Positions 29,111 through 39,642 of a stretch of DNA of 64,000 bases are shown piece after piece. Positions within the stretch are counted from its first letter, which is position 1; every line of letters begins with the position of its first letter. The stretch is from [Phialemoniopsis] sp. UDSM-2020 (lineage: Eukaryota; Ascomycota; Sordariomycetes; Thyridiales; Thyridiaceae): positions 2,976,001 through 3,040,000 of the forward strand of contig JAEILZ010000007.1 in the NCBI GenBank assembly GCA_018873225.1. Reading direction: 5' to 3'. The notes under the pieces were generated by a model, which did not search any database, had not been told where the DNA came from, and worked only from the letters and a program-made list of their open reading frames with translations. The position numbers and the translations under genes are program-made.

Positions 29111-32100
29111 GTCGTGAGGGGACCATACACCGGACCTTTGGGGCAAGAATCGGGAGATGGGCCTTTACATCTGCTCGCAGATCCTCTAGATGCCGATGTA
29201 GAGTAGGTTCTTTTGGTCCAACTCTGTACGGTCAACGTTAATTTGTCTTCCAAGTATCGTCGCTGTTCACGGCCTCGACGGCCACTGGAGGCGATCTTGG
29301 GAAGCAAGCAATGGGGTCTTCTGGCTTCAAGATCTCCTTCCGCAAACCCTCAGCCGGACACGCATATATTCCTTCGAACATGATTCACGCACACGAGGCA
29401 GCGATGTCCCTCTGACGCAAAATATCGACGACCACGCCAGGGACTTGATTGCAGAATTAACTTTGACAAGGCACTCGACCAATGTAATCGACATGGGCCC
29501 ATTGACATCCGACTGATCATATGCTAATTTCGCGTTAGACTCACAGCCGACCGATCATCTTCATCTGCCACAGTCTTGGAGGCCTGGTTGTGAAAAGTGT
29601 AAGCTCCAGTGTCTCTATTAATTACAACGATAATCCAACTCACCTGTGTTAGGCTCTGCTCCACTCCGATATGGCGCGTGTTGGACATCTTGAAAGCCAG
29701 AAAGCCATCAAAGTTTCCACTCATGCAGTCCTGTTTTTGGGCACTCCACACCAGGGTGGTAATGGCGTGAGTCTGGCCGAAATCATGACAAAATTACTCT
29801 CAGCCATGACGCACACCAATAGCAACATTCTTCGACATCTAAGGCCCCATTCAGAGTGGCTACAGGAGAACCAGTATCGTTACAATTCAATCAGCCAAGA
29901 CTTTGAGACCGTGTTCTTCTATGAAACCTGGGAGATGACGTTGCCGATAGGCAAGCTTCTTGTTAGCGTCTTGAATAAAGTTGGCCGGTATGCTGCAATC
30001 TAGACTGACGATGTGCTCAGGTTGTACCCAAGTATTCCGCCATTATACCAGGCGCGGTCAACTCTGAAGCGGTCGCTTTAGCTGCTGACCATGGCACACT
30101 GTCGAAATATACGGGCCCTAGAGACCAGAACTTTCAGAAGGTCTTGACCAGGCTGCAAGTGCTCGCGACATCAGCACCAGAGAAAATACAATATAACTGG
30201 TCTCTTTGGAGAAAGTATAAATGTGAGTACCGTCAAAATTCGAATTCAGATGGTGCTAACGGCGAGGAGTACTGTACAAAGCGGAAATGCATCTGCCTTC
30301 TGATGAGGCTGCGAAGAGTCCGATTGCCCCAGCCGAGCTATTCCAACTTGATATGGCATTCGACAAGGCTCGCCACCAATATTTCACGGGTCGAGAGAAA
30401 ACCCTCTTGCGCTTGCATGATATGCTTGGCGCCTCAGACGAACACATCCGAGCGAATATTGTTACACTGTACGGAGTTGGCGGAGTTGGAAAATCGCAGA
30501 TCGCAATTGAGTACGCCCATCGGTTCTCATCCTCCTACAGCTCCATCTTCTGGCTCGATGGAAGGAGCGAGGGTTCCTTGACAGCAAGCATCAAGGACCA
30601 TCTTCTTACGATTCTCAAGCATTACGAGTCTCATGGCTTTTTGGATTCACCTCAATCAAGAATGATCAATAGCAGCCTTTCATCACAACACAGATCTCAG
30701 GCACTTAGAAGGAGTTTTATCGAGTGGTTGTCCTGGGAGAGTAATCGCTCATGGCTCCTAATCATCGACAATGTTGACGACTTGGAGAGCTATGACTTCC
30801 GAGAATTCCTGCCGTCTGCTGACTGGGGCTCAGTGCTCATCACTAGCCGTCGATTTGATCTCGCTTACAATTGGGGCTCGATTGAGATTCTAGAAATGGA
30901 TGAGGATGAATCCCTAGATCTTATATATCGGAGCGCGGGCTTAAAGCTTGTTGACTATGATTCTGGTATGGCAACTTTCTCAACCTCAACGCTGAACTGG
31001 GCCCTAGCTAAGGGAACTTTTGACAAGAATGGCAGAGTGCCCGAAAATTAGTTGAGAGGCTCGGTTATTTACCGCTGGCAATTTCTCAAGCTGGCTCATA
31101 TATTATGTCTGTCCAGAACCAGGATGCCCCTTTCTCTAACTACCTCGACCTTCTCTTGCAATATCCTGCAACACTCCTTGGCCACCGCTCACCTGCTGCA
31201 ACATGGGACTATCGACAAGACACAGTGTTGACCACATGGCGTATTTCATACGACTCAATACGGAACAAGTCGCACGACGCTGAGAGCATTCTCCTACGAT
31301 GCGGCTTCCTATCTCCAGACAGGATCAATGAAGAATTATTCGTCTTAAGCAATTCAACTTGGAACAGAGGTTGGTTTCCTTGACTTCTTGACTATGCAAG
31401 CAGAGTCTGATACATCAAGCAGTGGATGTGCAAATAGCGTTCGGGTATCTGGTCTCGTATTCGTTGTTACGTCCATCCACCACCACAGGCTACTACTCAA
31501 TGCATCCACTTGTTCATTACTGGACTCGTAACATACTACAGCTCCCACACTAAGAGCACATTGCGCATGAATTTCTTCTTTTCTTATCAAAAGTCAAAGA
31601 AGACAGACATTCTGCGATAGCCTTGGACACGCACACGCAGCAGCTCTTGTTGATTTACCAAGATCTTATTCCTTGTTCAAGTTTGGAAGCGAGACCATGG
31701 CTTTCAGGTCTCCCGTGTGAACTTGACGGCTCGAGCTGCTCAAAAGGTCGCCATGTTATGCGAACACTTGAAGGGTGGCGGCTTTTTGTTTTTGGGTGGC
31801 TATTGGATGAGGATTCGCCAAACGATTGGACGCGTCGCTACCCTGGGCCTCAGACCAAAGACTGGGAACTTTTCTATCGCCTCAGCGGGTATAGTGTACA
31901 GGGACAGAGAGTGAACATACTGAGATATGTCTATTGTCGTGCGGCAAAGGTCTATTCCGAGAAACACCCGCGTGTCTTTGAAATTCTTGACACTCTCGGC
32001 AAGGAAATGTTGAGCCTAACAGGGGAAGACAACCTCAGCGAAGCGAGCATGCTTTATCGATGGCTCTGGACCACACGTATCCAGGTTTTTTGGTACACCG

Positions 32101-33304
32101 TCCTACCACAGCAGGTTCCGAACTAGGCTTCACATCTTCAATGAGTCTTGATAACGAGGAAACTTGTGCTCAAGCTGTAGCATTGATGATTGAAGCACCC
32201 GAGATTCGATTCAGTGGAAGTATTTTTACATGTGTTGACGATATTTCAAGTCTGAATGCATTGAAGAGACTCAATATCGTTGCTTTCAATTGCGAGAAGT
32301 TTGGAGATCTAAGAACAAAGATAATCACCTTTGTCTTCAGACTCGCGGACAGGTGTGGTGGCTGGGCCGCAAGTACTTGCCCCTTTCCGGAGTTGCTCTC
32401 ATTGCTCAGTCTAGGCGGGGGAGAGCGCTTTAACTCCATCATCGAGTGGCAGCAAACACAAGCCCTACCCTCATTCATATACCGGACGCCGACGTTCTGG
32501 GATCTTCCGTTCAGCGTTGAACTGACATCTCGCTGGCTCTACAATTTTCTTGCTACCAGGCCGACCACGTATCCTTTGTCAAATCAAAGCGTCAAGGATG
32601 CGATCACATCTGGACTTGAGATGAGCCATGCCAATCTCAAGGATGTTGTGTATCTCCGTATCCCGCCCGATAATTTTTTAGGCTGCCAATACGCGGCTCT
32701 CCGTGTCGCCTCGATGTTCTGGTCGATATTCGAGATAGGCAACACGTCAGCTATTATGGATTCGTACACCAGCATGTTTTCCTTCACATATAGGATCTAC
32801 TCGGACCTCTCAACACCTCGAGACCCTTGGTCCCAATGGACTAGACCTTGCATGTCTCGTTATTCCGCTGACCTATATTTTTGCCTGGGACAGAGCCCTT
32901 CTTGGTACGGAAAGGGCGCTTCCTTCCCCTGGGTATCCGACTTAATTCATAAATACTTACACCAAATTCACTGGGACAAAGATTGGCATCTGCCGGTGTT
33001 CAGCGATGGCCTTGGTGTTTCTGAATTTTTTCTTCAATATCCAATCCAGAAACTCCGCAGCCTGAATCCTGGGCTCGGGGTTTGGGAAGAATTGGCTGGC
33101 CATGCTGGGCTGTTCAGGGATCATGATTTGCACATCGATTTGGATTCAATCATCTCCTCTTGGTCAAAGAGAACTACCAAATGTCCAGGACTTATACTTC
33201 TGCCCAAGATTCGTGAGCAGGCGGAGATATTCAAAGACCAGGGCACTCATTCTCGGTCTAACTTTGCAGACGCTCGAAAATGGTACACGTGCCGAGCGAC
33301 TTGA
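29111..33304 (+). pseudogene. alpha/beta-hydrolase-NB-ARC (fungal NLR/STAND) gene, disrupted
   Basis: Exons 29111..29202, 29255..29483, 29539..29598, 29653..29961, 30021..30222, 30270..30965 and 31028..31369 join in frame, all with GT..AG ends, and continue into 31438 onward. The product begins with a lipase-like hydrolase domain (VAVHGLDG, GxSxG motif in FICHSLGGLVV, LFLGTPHQGG). An NB-ARC NTPase follows with P-loop GVGGVGKSQIA, Walker B-like LLIIDNVDD, a sensor-like LITSRR and GYLPLAISQAGSYI. A helical segment (YSMHPLVHYW) and a TPR-like piece (KVYSEKHPR, EASMLYR) come next. Two lesions: an in-frame TAA at 31551..31553 and a frame change near 32058..32062, after which the C-terminal frame runs to 33304. 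Upstream of 29111 no start codon is identifiable. Family members are fungal innate-immunity or incompatibility receptors. Alternative: a shortened receptor ending at 31553. Confidence 0.75.
32060..33304 (+). CDS. C-terminal open frame of the NLR-like locus
   Basis: A 414-residue frame with its own ATG (MALDHTYPGF), overlapping the end of the preceding frame by about 65 nt in a different phase. The opening ALDHT matches the start of the second half of a kinesin-light-chain-type TPR unit, and the preceding frame ends the first half (EASMLYR). This suggests that a one-base change separated the two. The remainder (for example TPTFWDLPFSVELT, ISSWSKRTTK) is not recognised and contains no clear motif or signal peptide. 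It may be the variable effector or sensing tail of the NLR, or a separate gene; I favour the former. Confidence 0.35.
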   Translation: MALDHTYPGFLVHRPTTAGSELGFTSSMSLDNEETCAQAVALMIEAPEIRFSGSIFTCVDDISSLNALKRLNIVAFNCEKFGDLRTKIITFVFRLADRCGGWAASTCPFPELLSLLSLGGGERFNSIIEWQQTQALPSFIYRTPTFWDLPFSVELTSRWLYNFLATRPTTYPLSNQSVKDAITSGLEMSHANLKDVVYLRIPPDNFLGCQYAALRVASMFWSIFEIGNTSAIMDSYTSMFSFTYRIYSDLSTPRDPWSQWTRPCMSRYSADLYFCLGQSPSWYGKGASFPWVSDLIHKYLHQIHWDKDWHLPVFSDGLGVSEFFLQYPIQKLRSLNPGLGVWEELAGHAGLFRDHDLHIDLDSIISSWSKRTTKCPGLILLPKIREQAEIFKDQGTHSRSNFADARKWYTCRAT

Positions 33305-34139
33305 CTGGTTTCACGGATTTTCTAGTATCTTCCTTCTCTGATTCTCGGAATACACGATCGAGTAGTTAATCTTGGCTTGAGGCTTGTGAAGGGAATTGAA
33401 CGTTATATAGCCGTTCCGCATTCGCACTATGTGCTGATTTCCGTCTCGTTCAGGAACGAAGCATCCGCGAGCGCTTTGATAGACGGAGCGTAGAAAACCG
33501 AAGGGGCAAAAGGATAGTTCTAACACACGATGAGCATCATCAAACAGCATCAAATTGCTTTTAAAGCATGAGCAATATGAGCAATTACCGTCCCCAATAC
33601 CAACTGTGACGCAGGCACGACGTAGCTAAGCAGACCTTTCACCTGAGAGAAGAACGTCGGTCCGGTGCTGTCATACCAAACGTTGGCGTGTTTTTGTCAG
33701 TAATGTTTGGTGAACCTGGTTTGTTTCAGGGGCAATAAAGCGAATGTTGAATATCTGATAATTTATGGTCTCGATCGACGCCATAGTCCTCATAAGGCTG
33801 TCTTTAAGAGCAGGCAAGGCACCACCACAGTGTGATAGCGAGTATTGTAGATTAGTAATGTTACAGAGATCGTAAGGTCCATCACTATACTCAATGAATC
33901 TAACTTGGTAGTTCGGTAGTAGTTTCGATCTTAAGCTCATATAGGCAGTGTGATACCCATCAACCACGCCCATCACTTCGTCCTTTCATGATTCCAACTG
34001 CTTATCTCGATAGGACAAGTAAGAATAACTTGAGCACAGGTATAAAAGCTCGGTATATCCAACTCAGGTTGAACAGGCGACGGCTAGTGGATTTCTGAAA
34101 CCGATATGCCAAGCAGGGGCTTGAAATTTATTTTGAAAA
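33305..34139. other. gene-poor stretch with a possible gene fragment
   Basis: Lies between the NLR-like locus and the aldehyde dehydrogenase. A minus-strand frame at 33671..33976 (101 residues, starting MMGVVDGYH) has protein-like composition and may be a small gene or a fragment, but it matches nothing I know. Confidence 0.3.
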
Positions 34140-35723
34140 CTACTTGTTCACCCACAGCGATCTGTGGTTTGTGTACTGCTTGAGGCCGTCCACTCCCCAC
34201 TCAAAGCCTATACCACTTTCCTTGTGGCCGCCAAAGGGCACATTAGGGGCAACCTGGAAGTGGTTGTTGACCCAGACACTGCCGGCATTCAACCCCCGAG
34301 CCATCTTCTCGGCGTTGACGAGATCCCTACCCCAGACGGACGCGCCGAGTCCTGTGTTCAAGCTGTTGGCACGTTCGAGAACATCCTCCTCGTCCGACCA
34401 CTTTAGGAGAGGTACAATCGGGCCAAACGGCTCTTCAACAACGATGCTCGAGTCATCGGGTGGGTTGTCGATGATGGACGGCGTGACAAAGAAGCCCTTG
34501 GAAGACTGCACGACGCTTCCCTCCAAGGCCGTCTTCCAGCCTTGTTTGCCAATTTGTCCGTACATATCTTTGACAATTTGATATCTGCAACGCCAGTTCG
34601 CATCAGTCTCAAGCACGTATAGTGGCAGATTTTCTCTCGACGGCAGAGCATAAACATCCCAGGGGTAGCTTGATTACTCACTGCATGCTGTTCTGAATCG
34701 GGCCAACGACAACGCCTTCCTCAAAGGGGTTACCAGTCTTGACCTGAGCCTTGGTGAACTCCACCATGGCATCCTTGAATTCGTCGTATATATCTTCGTG
34801 GACATAGATCCGCTTCGTCAACATGCAAATCTGGCCCGAGTTGAGGAATGACAGCATCGAAATCGGCGGCACGCACTTGGCGATGTCGGCGTCCTTGCGG
34901 ACGATCGCCGCGTCGTTTCCGCCGAGCTCCAGAATGTACCGCTTCAGGGTCCTGGAGCAGCTCTCAGCGACCCTCTTGCCGGTTGCAATCGATCCCGTGA
35001 ACGCCACCATGTCTACGCCCGGATGCGCAGAGATCCATGGGCCGAGGGCGTCGTCCCCGCTGAGTACCTGGAAGACACCTGGAGGCAAGATGGACATGGC
35101 GATCTCGCCCAGCTTCAGGGCGCAGTAGGGCGTGAACGGAGACGGCTTCATGATGACCGTGCAGCCGGTCATGAGGGCGGGGCCTACCTTGCCCATGCCC
35201 AAGAGTATCGGCCAGTTCCAGGGGACGATGGCCGCGCACACGCCGATGGGCACGCGGGTCGAGTAGATGGTGCGCTCGGGCGTGTCCTCGAGCACCGTGT
35301 CGTCGATCCTCATGGCGGCGAACGTCCGGAGCCAGGTCAGGGTCATGTCCACCTCCTGGCGCGCCAGGGCTAGTGGCTTGCCCGACTCCATGGTCAGCAG
35401 CTTCTCCAGGTCGCCGCGCACTGCCTCAATGGCAACGGCGAAGGCGAGCACGAGCTTGCCCCTCTCATCGTAGGTAGTCTTGGACCACGATTTGAAGGCC
35501 TTGCGGGCATGGGAGACGGCGGAATCCAGCTGCTCTTTGGTGGCTACTGGGACCTCATATAGAGGCTCTTCAGTGGCCGGGTCGACGGTGTGTCGTGTCG
35601 AGGATGTAGTCTCGAACTGTCCGCCGACAATGTTGCCCGGATATTGCTATGTTTCGGTCAGCGGTGCACTATATATGGCAGGAGGCGCCACATGAATACC
35701 GTGATATCAAATTTGGTAGCCAT
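34140..35723 (-). CDS. NAD(P)-dependent aldehyde dehydrogenase
   Basis: Oxidises aldehydes to acids. Three exons: 35700..35723, 34682..35646 and 34140..34584; 1434 nt, 477 residues, in frame. The first exon encodes only MATKFDIT and is missed unless the 53-nt intron is removed. The ALDH-superfamily hallmarks are present: WNWPILLGMGK (cofactor site), FTGSIATGK, the general base in LELGGND (E248), the nucleophile in NSGQIC (C282), EEPFGPIVP and the C-terminal PFGGHKESGIG. The length is typical. No mitochondrial presequence or peroxisomal signal (it ends LWVNK), so it is probably cytosolic. The substrate is unknown; the sequence is closest in character to the broad ALDH class that includes fungal detoxifying and betaine-type enzymes, but I cannot assign it. 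Confidence 0.93.
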
Positions 35724-36379
35724 GATGTATAGGAAAGGAAAGATTGAGCAAGCCCTTGTTACGTCAGTAGGGGTTCGATAATAAGGTTCGAGCCGCTGGC
35801 TGCAACATCAAGACCTGAAGAGGGGAGGGCTGCTGATATCCCATTTTAAAGCTATGTCGAATTTCTGTCATTATCCGAATTTGGTTGCCGGTTGGCATCC
35901 CGGACGCTTTCCCCGCCATCGTACGGCGGCCGCCTAGGCGGGGGAGCGGAGTCGAGACGCAGTCATACTCTATCTCACTGTGCTGACGCACCAAGTTGTT
36001 ATACCTTTTGTGGTGAAATTGTGTACTAGTGCGGGCCTTGGAGTAGAAGGACTTTATATCTTAAGTAATGTGCAGGACAACTTGACTAGTTTAGGTTTCT
36101 TCCCTCACCTTTTCGTCCATATCCTCCTTTGTGGCGAGGTGAAGAAGGGCTATTATTGACCGAATCGCTGGGATGAGCTTGAAACAGGGGTAGGGTTGCT
36201 GTTGTACAGCTTAGCAGATGATGTCTTCCGGACATGGATGGCGAATCAAGTTCATGAGCAGAAGAGCTAGAACAGACACGTAGTAAAATGGCCCCTTTTT
36301 GTTGACCGACATACCTTCGGTCTGATACTATCTGTTTGCAAGCACAAGAACCCTCTTCTCAAGTAACCCCTCCTTCCAT
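35724..36379. other. ALDH upstream region
   Basis: Spacer between the ALDH start and the 3' end of the CAX-like gene. Contains a GGTTCGAGCC stretch at about 35784 that resembles a tRNA B box but has no tRNA around it. Confidence 0.4.
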
Positions 36380-37900
36380 TCACTTCAATGACGCTGAAGA
36401 TACAAAATACGCCGCAATCCCTATTAGCACCCAATCTGCAAGCAGCAACAGTCCATGCACCCAATGGACTTTCGCATCCACCATAAGGAATCCTAAAAGT
36501 AGAATAGTCGTGAACAGGCTCACAACCTCGAAGCCGTCGAACGCTAATGTCACCTCACCAACGCCAGTCCACCAGCCGAGTAGAACCACCATGGGCTCGA
36601 CGAGCAGTGCCGTCTGGACGCTCCGCCCCACCGTGTACCGCATCGTCTGCTCGAGGAAGTTGTCGACAGCAAGGGAGATAGGTGCAAAGTCGCAGTTGGG
36701 GATGGGCAGCAGCACGAGGCCGACGAACATGGGCGTGAGTGAGGTCTGCTCCGTCAGGGCCTTGACGCTGTCAACGGTTGCGTCGATGCATAAGTAGAGC
36801 ATTGCGATACTCGCTGCGAAGACCAGAACCGCCACGCTGAAATGTAGCTGGGGCCCACGGATCTCGCGGGCGGAGCGCTCCGACCAAAGTGGTGGGTGAT
36901 GGTCCTCAGGTTTCGTCGGGTTTGAAAGAGTATGCCCCCTCTGAGGTGTTGCGTGGTCAATTGAAGGGAGATCTTTGTTTGACGCCGGATCGTTTCGTGC
37001 CTGATGGTTCGATGCATGGCCATAATAGTCCTTGCGGTGCGTGACCATTTGACAGAAAGTGTAAGCAACATATACGAACAGCAGCACCACAGCAACACCA
37101 CGAGACTGCTTGAGAAGATTCTCCTGAGTGGTCTGACCAAGCAGCTTCACGCTCGTTGGAATGAGAAGACTAGTGGCCGCAATGGAGAGAAGCGTAGAGG
37201 CACCCTGCGCCCCTAGCCGGTTGAAGCTCTGTTCATAGTTGGAAAAGCCGCCTATAAGCAGACTGAGACCGAGGAGGACTAGGATGTTGCTGAGAATGCC
37301 TCCGACTAAGGTGGTCTGCACCAGGTTGACCTGTCTAGATTTGACTAGGAGAAGGATACTGGAGATGACCTGAACAGTGTTGGTCGTGAAAATGTCGATC
37401 AGATCCGAGAGAGTCGGCCCCAGGTACTTTTCAATTTCCTCAAGCGCATAATCGCACATGAACCATAGGGGGATTTCGGCAACGTAGTTGACGGCAAAGG
37501 TCTGGGCCGACTCTCCATTAACCTTGTGAAGAGCCAACCCGATTGGAACGCAGACCAAAAGTATGTTGATCCAGGAGGTCAGGAAAGTTCTTTGAAGTTG
37601 GTTTTTCCATGTGAAGCGCGTCTCCGGGACACAGTTCTTGAACCTGTTCCGCAGACCATGTTGTTCGAAGTCTGCGGGCAGATTGTAAGTGATTGGTAAT
37701 ATTGAAATAAGTACTTCATCTGTGGTACAATGGGACCGCTTACCTTGAGGCCGAACAGGTTGTAATTCGAGATCATCGGGCTTCTCCTTGAAATCCCATG
37801 GGATATGACGAAAGGGATTGAAACGGTCGGCGCCTTCGCGGGTGCGAAAAACCCGATGGGCATTGCGGTGGCTATCAATCACATCCACGTCTCCGGGCAT
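36380..37900 (-). CDS. CAX-family (Ca2+/H+ exchanger-like) membrane protein, atypical
   Basis: Two exons, 37744..37900 and 36380..37671, around an in-frame 72-nt intron; 482 residues when spliced. About eleven hydrophobic segments in two halves with a hydrophilic loop (about residues 262-325) between them, as in vacuolar Vcx1/CAX exchangers. Clear CAX layout: LGPTLSDLIDIF, LVGGILSNILVLLGLSLL, FVGLVLLPI, GRSVQTALLVEP. The two exchange motifs are altered. The first half reads TNTVQ (Gln153) where exchangers have GNxxE. The second reads PNCDFAP (Phe381) where exchangers have GNAAEH. Both catalytic glutamates are therefore missing. I infer either a non-canonical transporter subfamily or a regulatory or inactive relative. 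Location presumably vacuole or other endomembrane. Divergent from the claudin-like gene. Confidence 0.85.
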   Translation of the reverse strand: MPGDVDVIDSHRNAHRVFRTREGADRFNPFRHIPWDFKEKPDDLELQPVRPQGKRSHCTTDEVLISILPITYNLPADFEQHGLRNRFKNCVPETRFTWKNQLQRTFLTSWINILLVCVPIGLALHKVNGESAQTFAVNYVAEIPLWFMCDYALEEIEKYLGPTLSDLIDIFTTNTVQVISSILLLVKSRQVNLVQTTLVGGILSNILVLLGLSLLIGGFSNYEQSFNRLGAQGASTLLSIAATSLLIPTSVKLLGQTTQENLLKQSRGVAVVLLFVYVAYTFCQMVTHRKDYYGHASNHQARNDPASNKDLPSIDHATPQRGHTLSNPTKPEDHHPPLWSERSAREIRGPQLHFSVAVLVFAASIAMLYLCIDATVDSVKALTEQTSLTPMFVGLVLLPIPNCDFAPISLAVDNFLEQTMRYTVGRSVQTALLVEPMVVLLGWWTGVGEVTLAFDGFEVVSLFTTILLLGFLMVDAKVHWVHGLLLLADWVLIGIAAYFVSSASLK

Positions 37901-38798
37901 CGTGAACAGAACAATGGCATGGTGAGAATTTTTGTAGAAGAGACAAGGAGCGCCCGGTGAGCGGGGATCAAGTCAATGATATAGTACCGGTGAGCCTACG
38001 GAGTATATTGCCTGTTCTGCTTCAGGTACCTGAGCCTTGCGTCCAGAAACGCGCCCAAAGCCCGTGATCTCTGCATGGCGAGACCCCGCAATATGCACGC
38101 CTCAGCGGTTGACCAGACGCAGCGACAGCAGGTTGCATAAGGCTCTGGCTTTGGGTTGCATTGCGTAGGGACCTTTGACCCCGGACCCGAGCTTTTGACT
38201 GGACCCGAGGTCAGGCATGGAGTCGCAGCCCACCACCATGACTACTAAGAATACTCATTACTGTCCACCATTCGAGGACTTGAGATGACTGCAGGGGTTT
38301 GGGGGCCGGAGTTTCAACGGCGATGTTGCCCTGAAGCCCAATGGCTGGCGGTTGGACTGTGGATCTTGGCATGTGAGAACTGAGCGACTGAGAACCCGGT
38401 GGTGACATGCTGCAATTTCACAGAGTGGGTGTACTTCAGCCGCGCAGGTTAGAGTGGCCTGCGCCTCGACAGCCATGGGTCTTTCGAGTCCAAGACAGCG
38501 GCTACATTATCAATAACATTTTATCATCGCATGGGACAAAAAAGACAGGTTGAAGACACCAGCGAGAGAGATGGTGTCCTGGTGATTTGGTCCGTGCTTT
38601 CTTGACAGATGGCAGGTCCCCGCTTTTAACGGTTGTCAACGATCGGCGTAGGCAGCCAGATTAGAGATTAGACTGGATCCTGCCTCACCGAACTGCCACT
38701 TTCCAACGTTTCTCTTCTAACCTCAGGAAACCAAGCCGTTGAAGAGGCCACGACAGCTCCATATTCAAGCTCGACAACGCTACCAAGGAATCTTTACC
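37901..38798. other. divergent promoter region
   Basis: Shared upstream sequence of the CAX-like and claudin-like genes. No gene or repeat seen. Confidence 0.45.
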
Positions 38799-39642
38799 AT
38801 GACGCGGATTTCGATTTACAGCGCCGCCCTGGTCGCCTTCGCCGGCGGTAAGCCAAAACCTCCCCTCGCTTTCCTTATCTGATGTGTCGTCATCGTACTT
38901 GGCTCCCTCCCACCCCACACGTGTGCTGTATCGCCAGATATCGCGCAGAACGCGGCATCACCATGCACTGGCACAACCTTGGTCATACATCTGGGAAATG
39001 TGACTGACTTGTTCATTTTGTATAGCGACCGCCATGACCCTGGCTGCCATCCTTATGCCGGACTGGGTCAGCTACTCCGTGACAGCCAACACCGGCGCGA
39101 CCTTCACACAGAGGCTGGGCCTCCACCAGAGCTGCTCCTCCGAGTTCGACCCGCCATGCCGACCATTTCCGAAGCGCACGGATTGTCTGGGTGACGAGAG
39201 GCAATTCTGCTCGATGTGGCGGACCACCGGCTTCCTCATGTCGTTTGCGGCGGTCGCTGAGCTGGCTACACTCGTTGGCTTCCTGGTCATCATGATGGGC
39301 GGTAAGATGAAGCGGGAGGCAGGGTGGAAGATTGTCGTCTCGATGCTAGCCATTGTTGCTGTGATTCTGTTGGCTGCCATGTCTATCGTGGTACGTATTC
39401 CCAAGAAAAGAGGACCATCTTCTCCTTCATGACAAATATGCTAATGGTATCTACCGCAGGCCTACCTCCTCGATCACGACGAAAAGTTCATCGTCCCTGG
39501 ATGGAAAGTCGACAAGTCATGGATGCTTTGCACAGTCAGCGGTAGCATAGCTATCCTGAGTGCGCTAGGTTTGACCATCTCGGCCTTCGTCCTCCCACCA
39601 GAGAATGGGTACGAGTTCCTCGACGACCCCATCAACCCGTAA
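38799..39642 (+). CDS. claudin/PMP22-like four-TM protein
   Basis: Three exons: 38799..38847, 39026..39390 and 39460..39642; 597 nt, 198 residues, in frame. The first intron is 178 nt, the second 69 nt. Four membrane segments: IYSAALVAFAGATAMTLAAI, FLMSFAAVAELATLVGFLVI, IVVSMLAIVAVILLAAM and TVSGSIAILSALGLTISAFVL. The first loop contains W..Y.....G....LGLHQSC and a second cysteine pair (CRPF, CLGD, FCSMW), recalling the claudin signature in which W, GLW and two Cys define the extracellular loop. Function unknown. Fungal relatives of the claudin fold include Sur7-type eisosome proteins and mating-fusion proteins, but this one matches neither closely. Predicted plasma-membrane location is inference. 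Confidence 0.8.
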
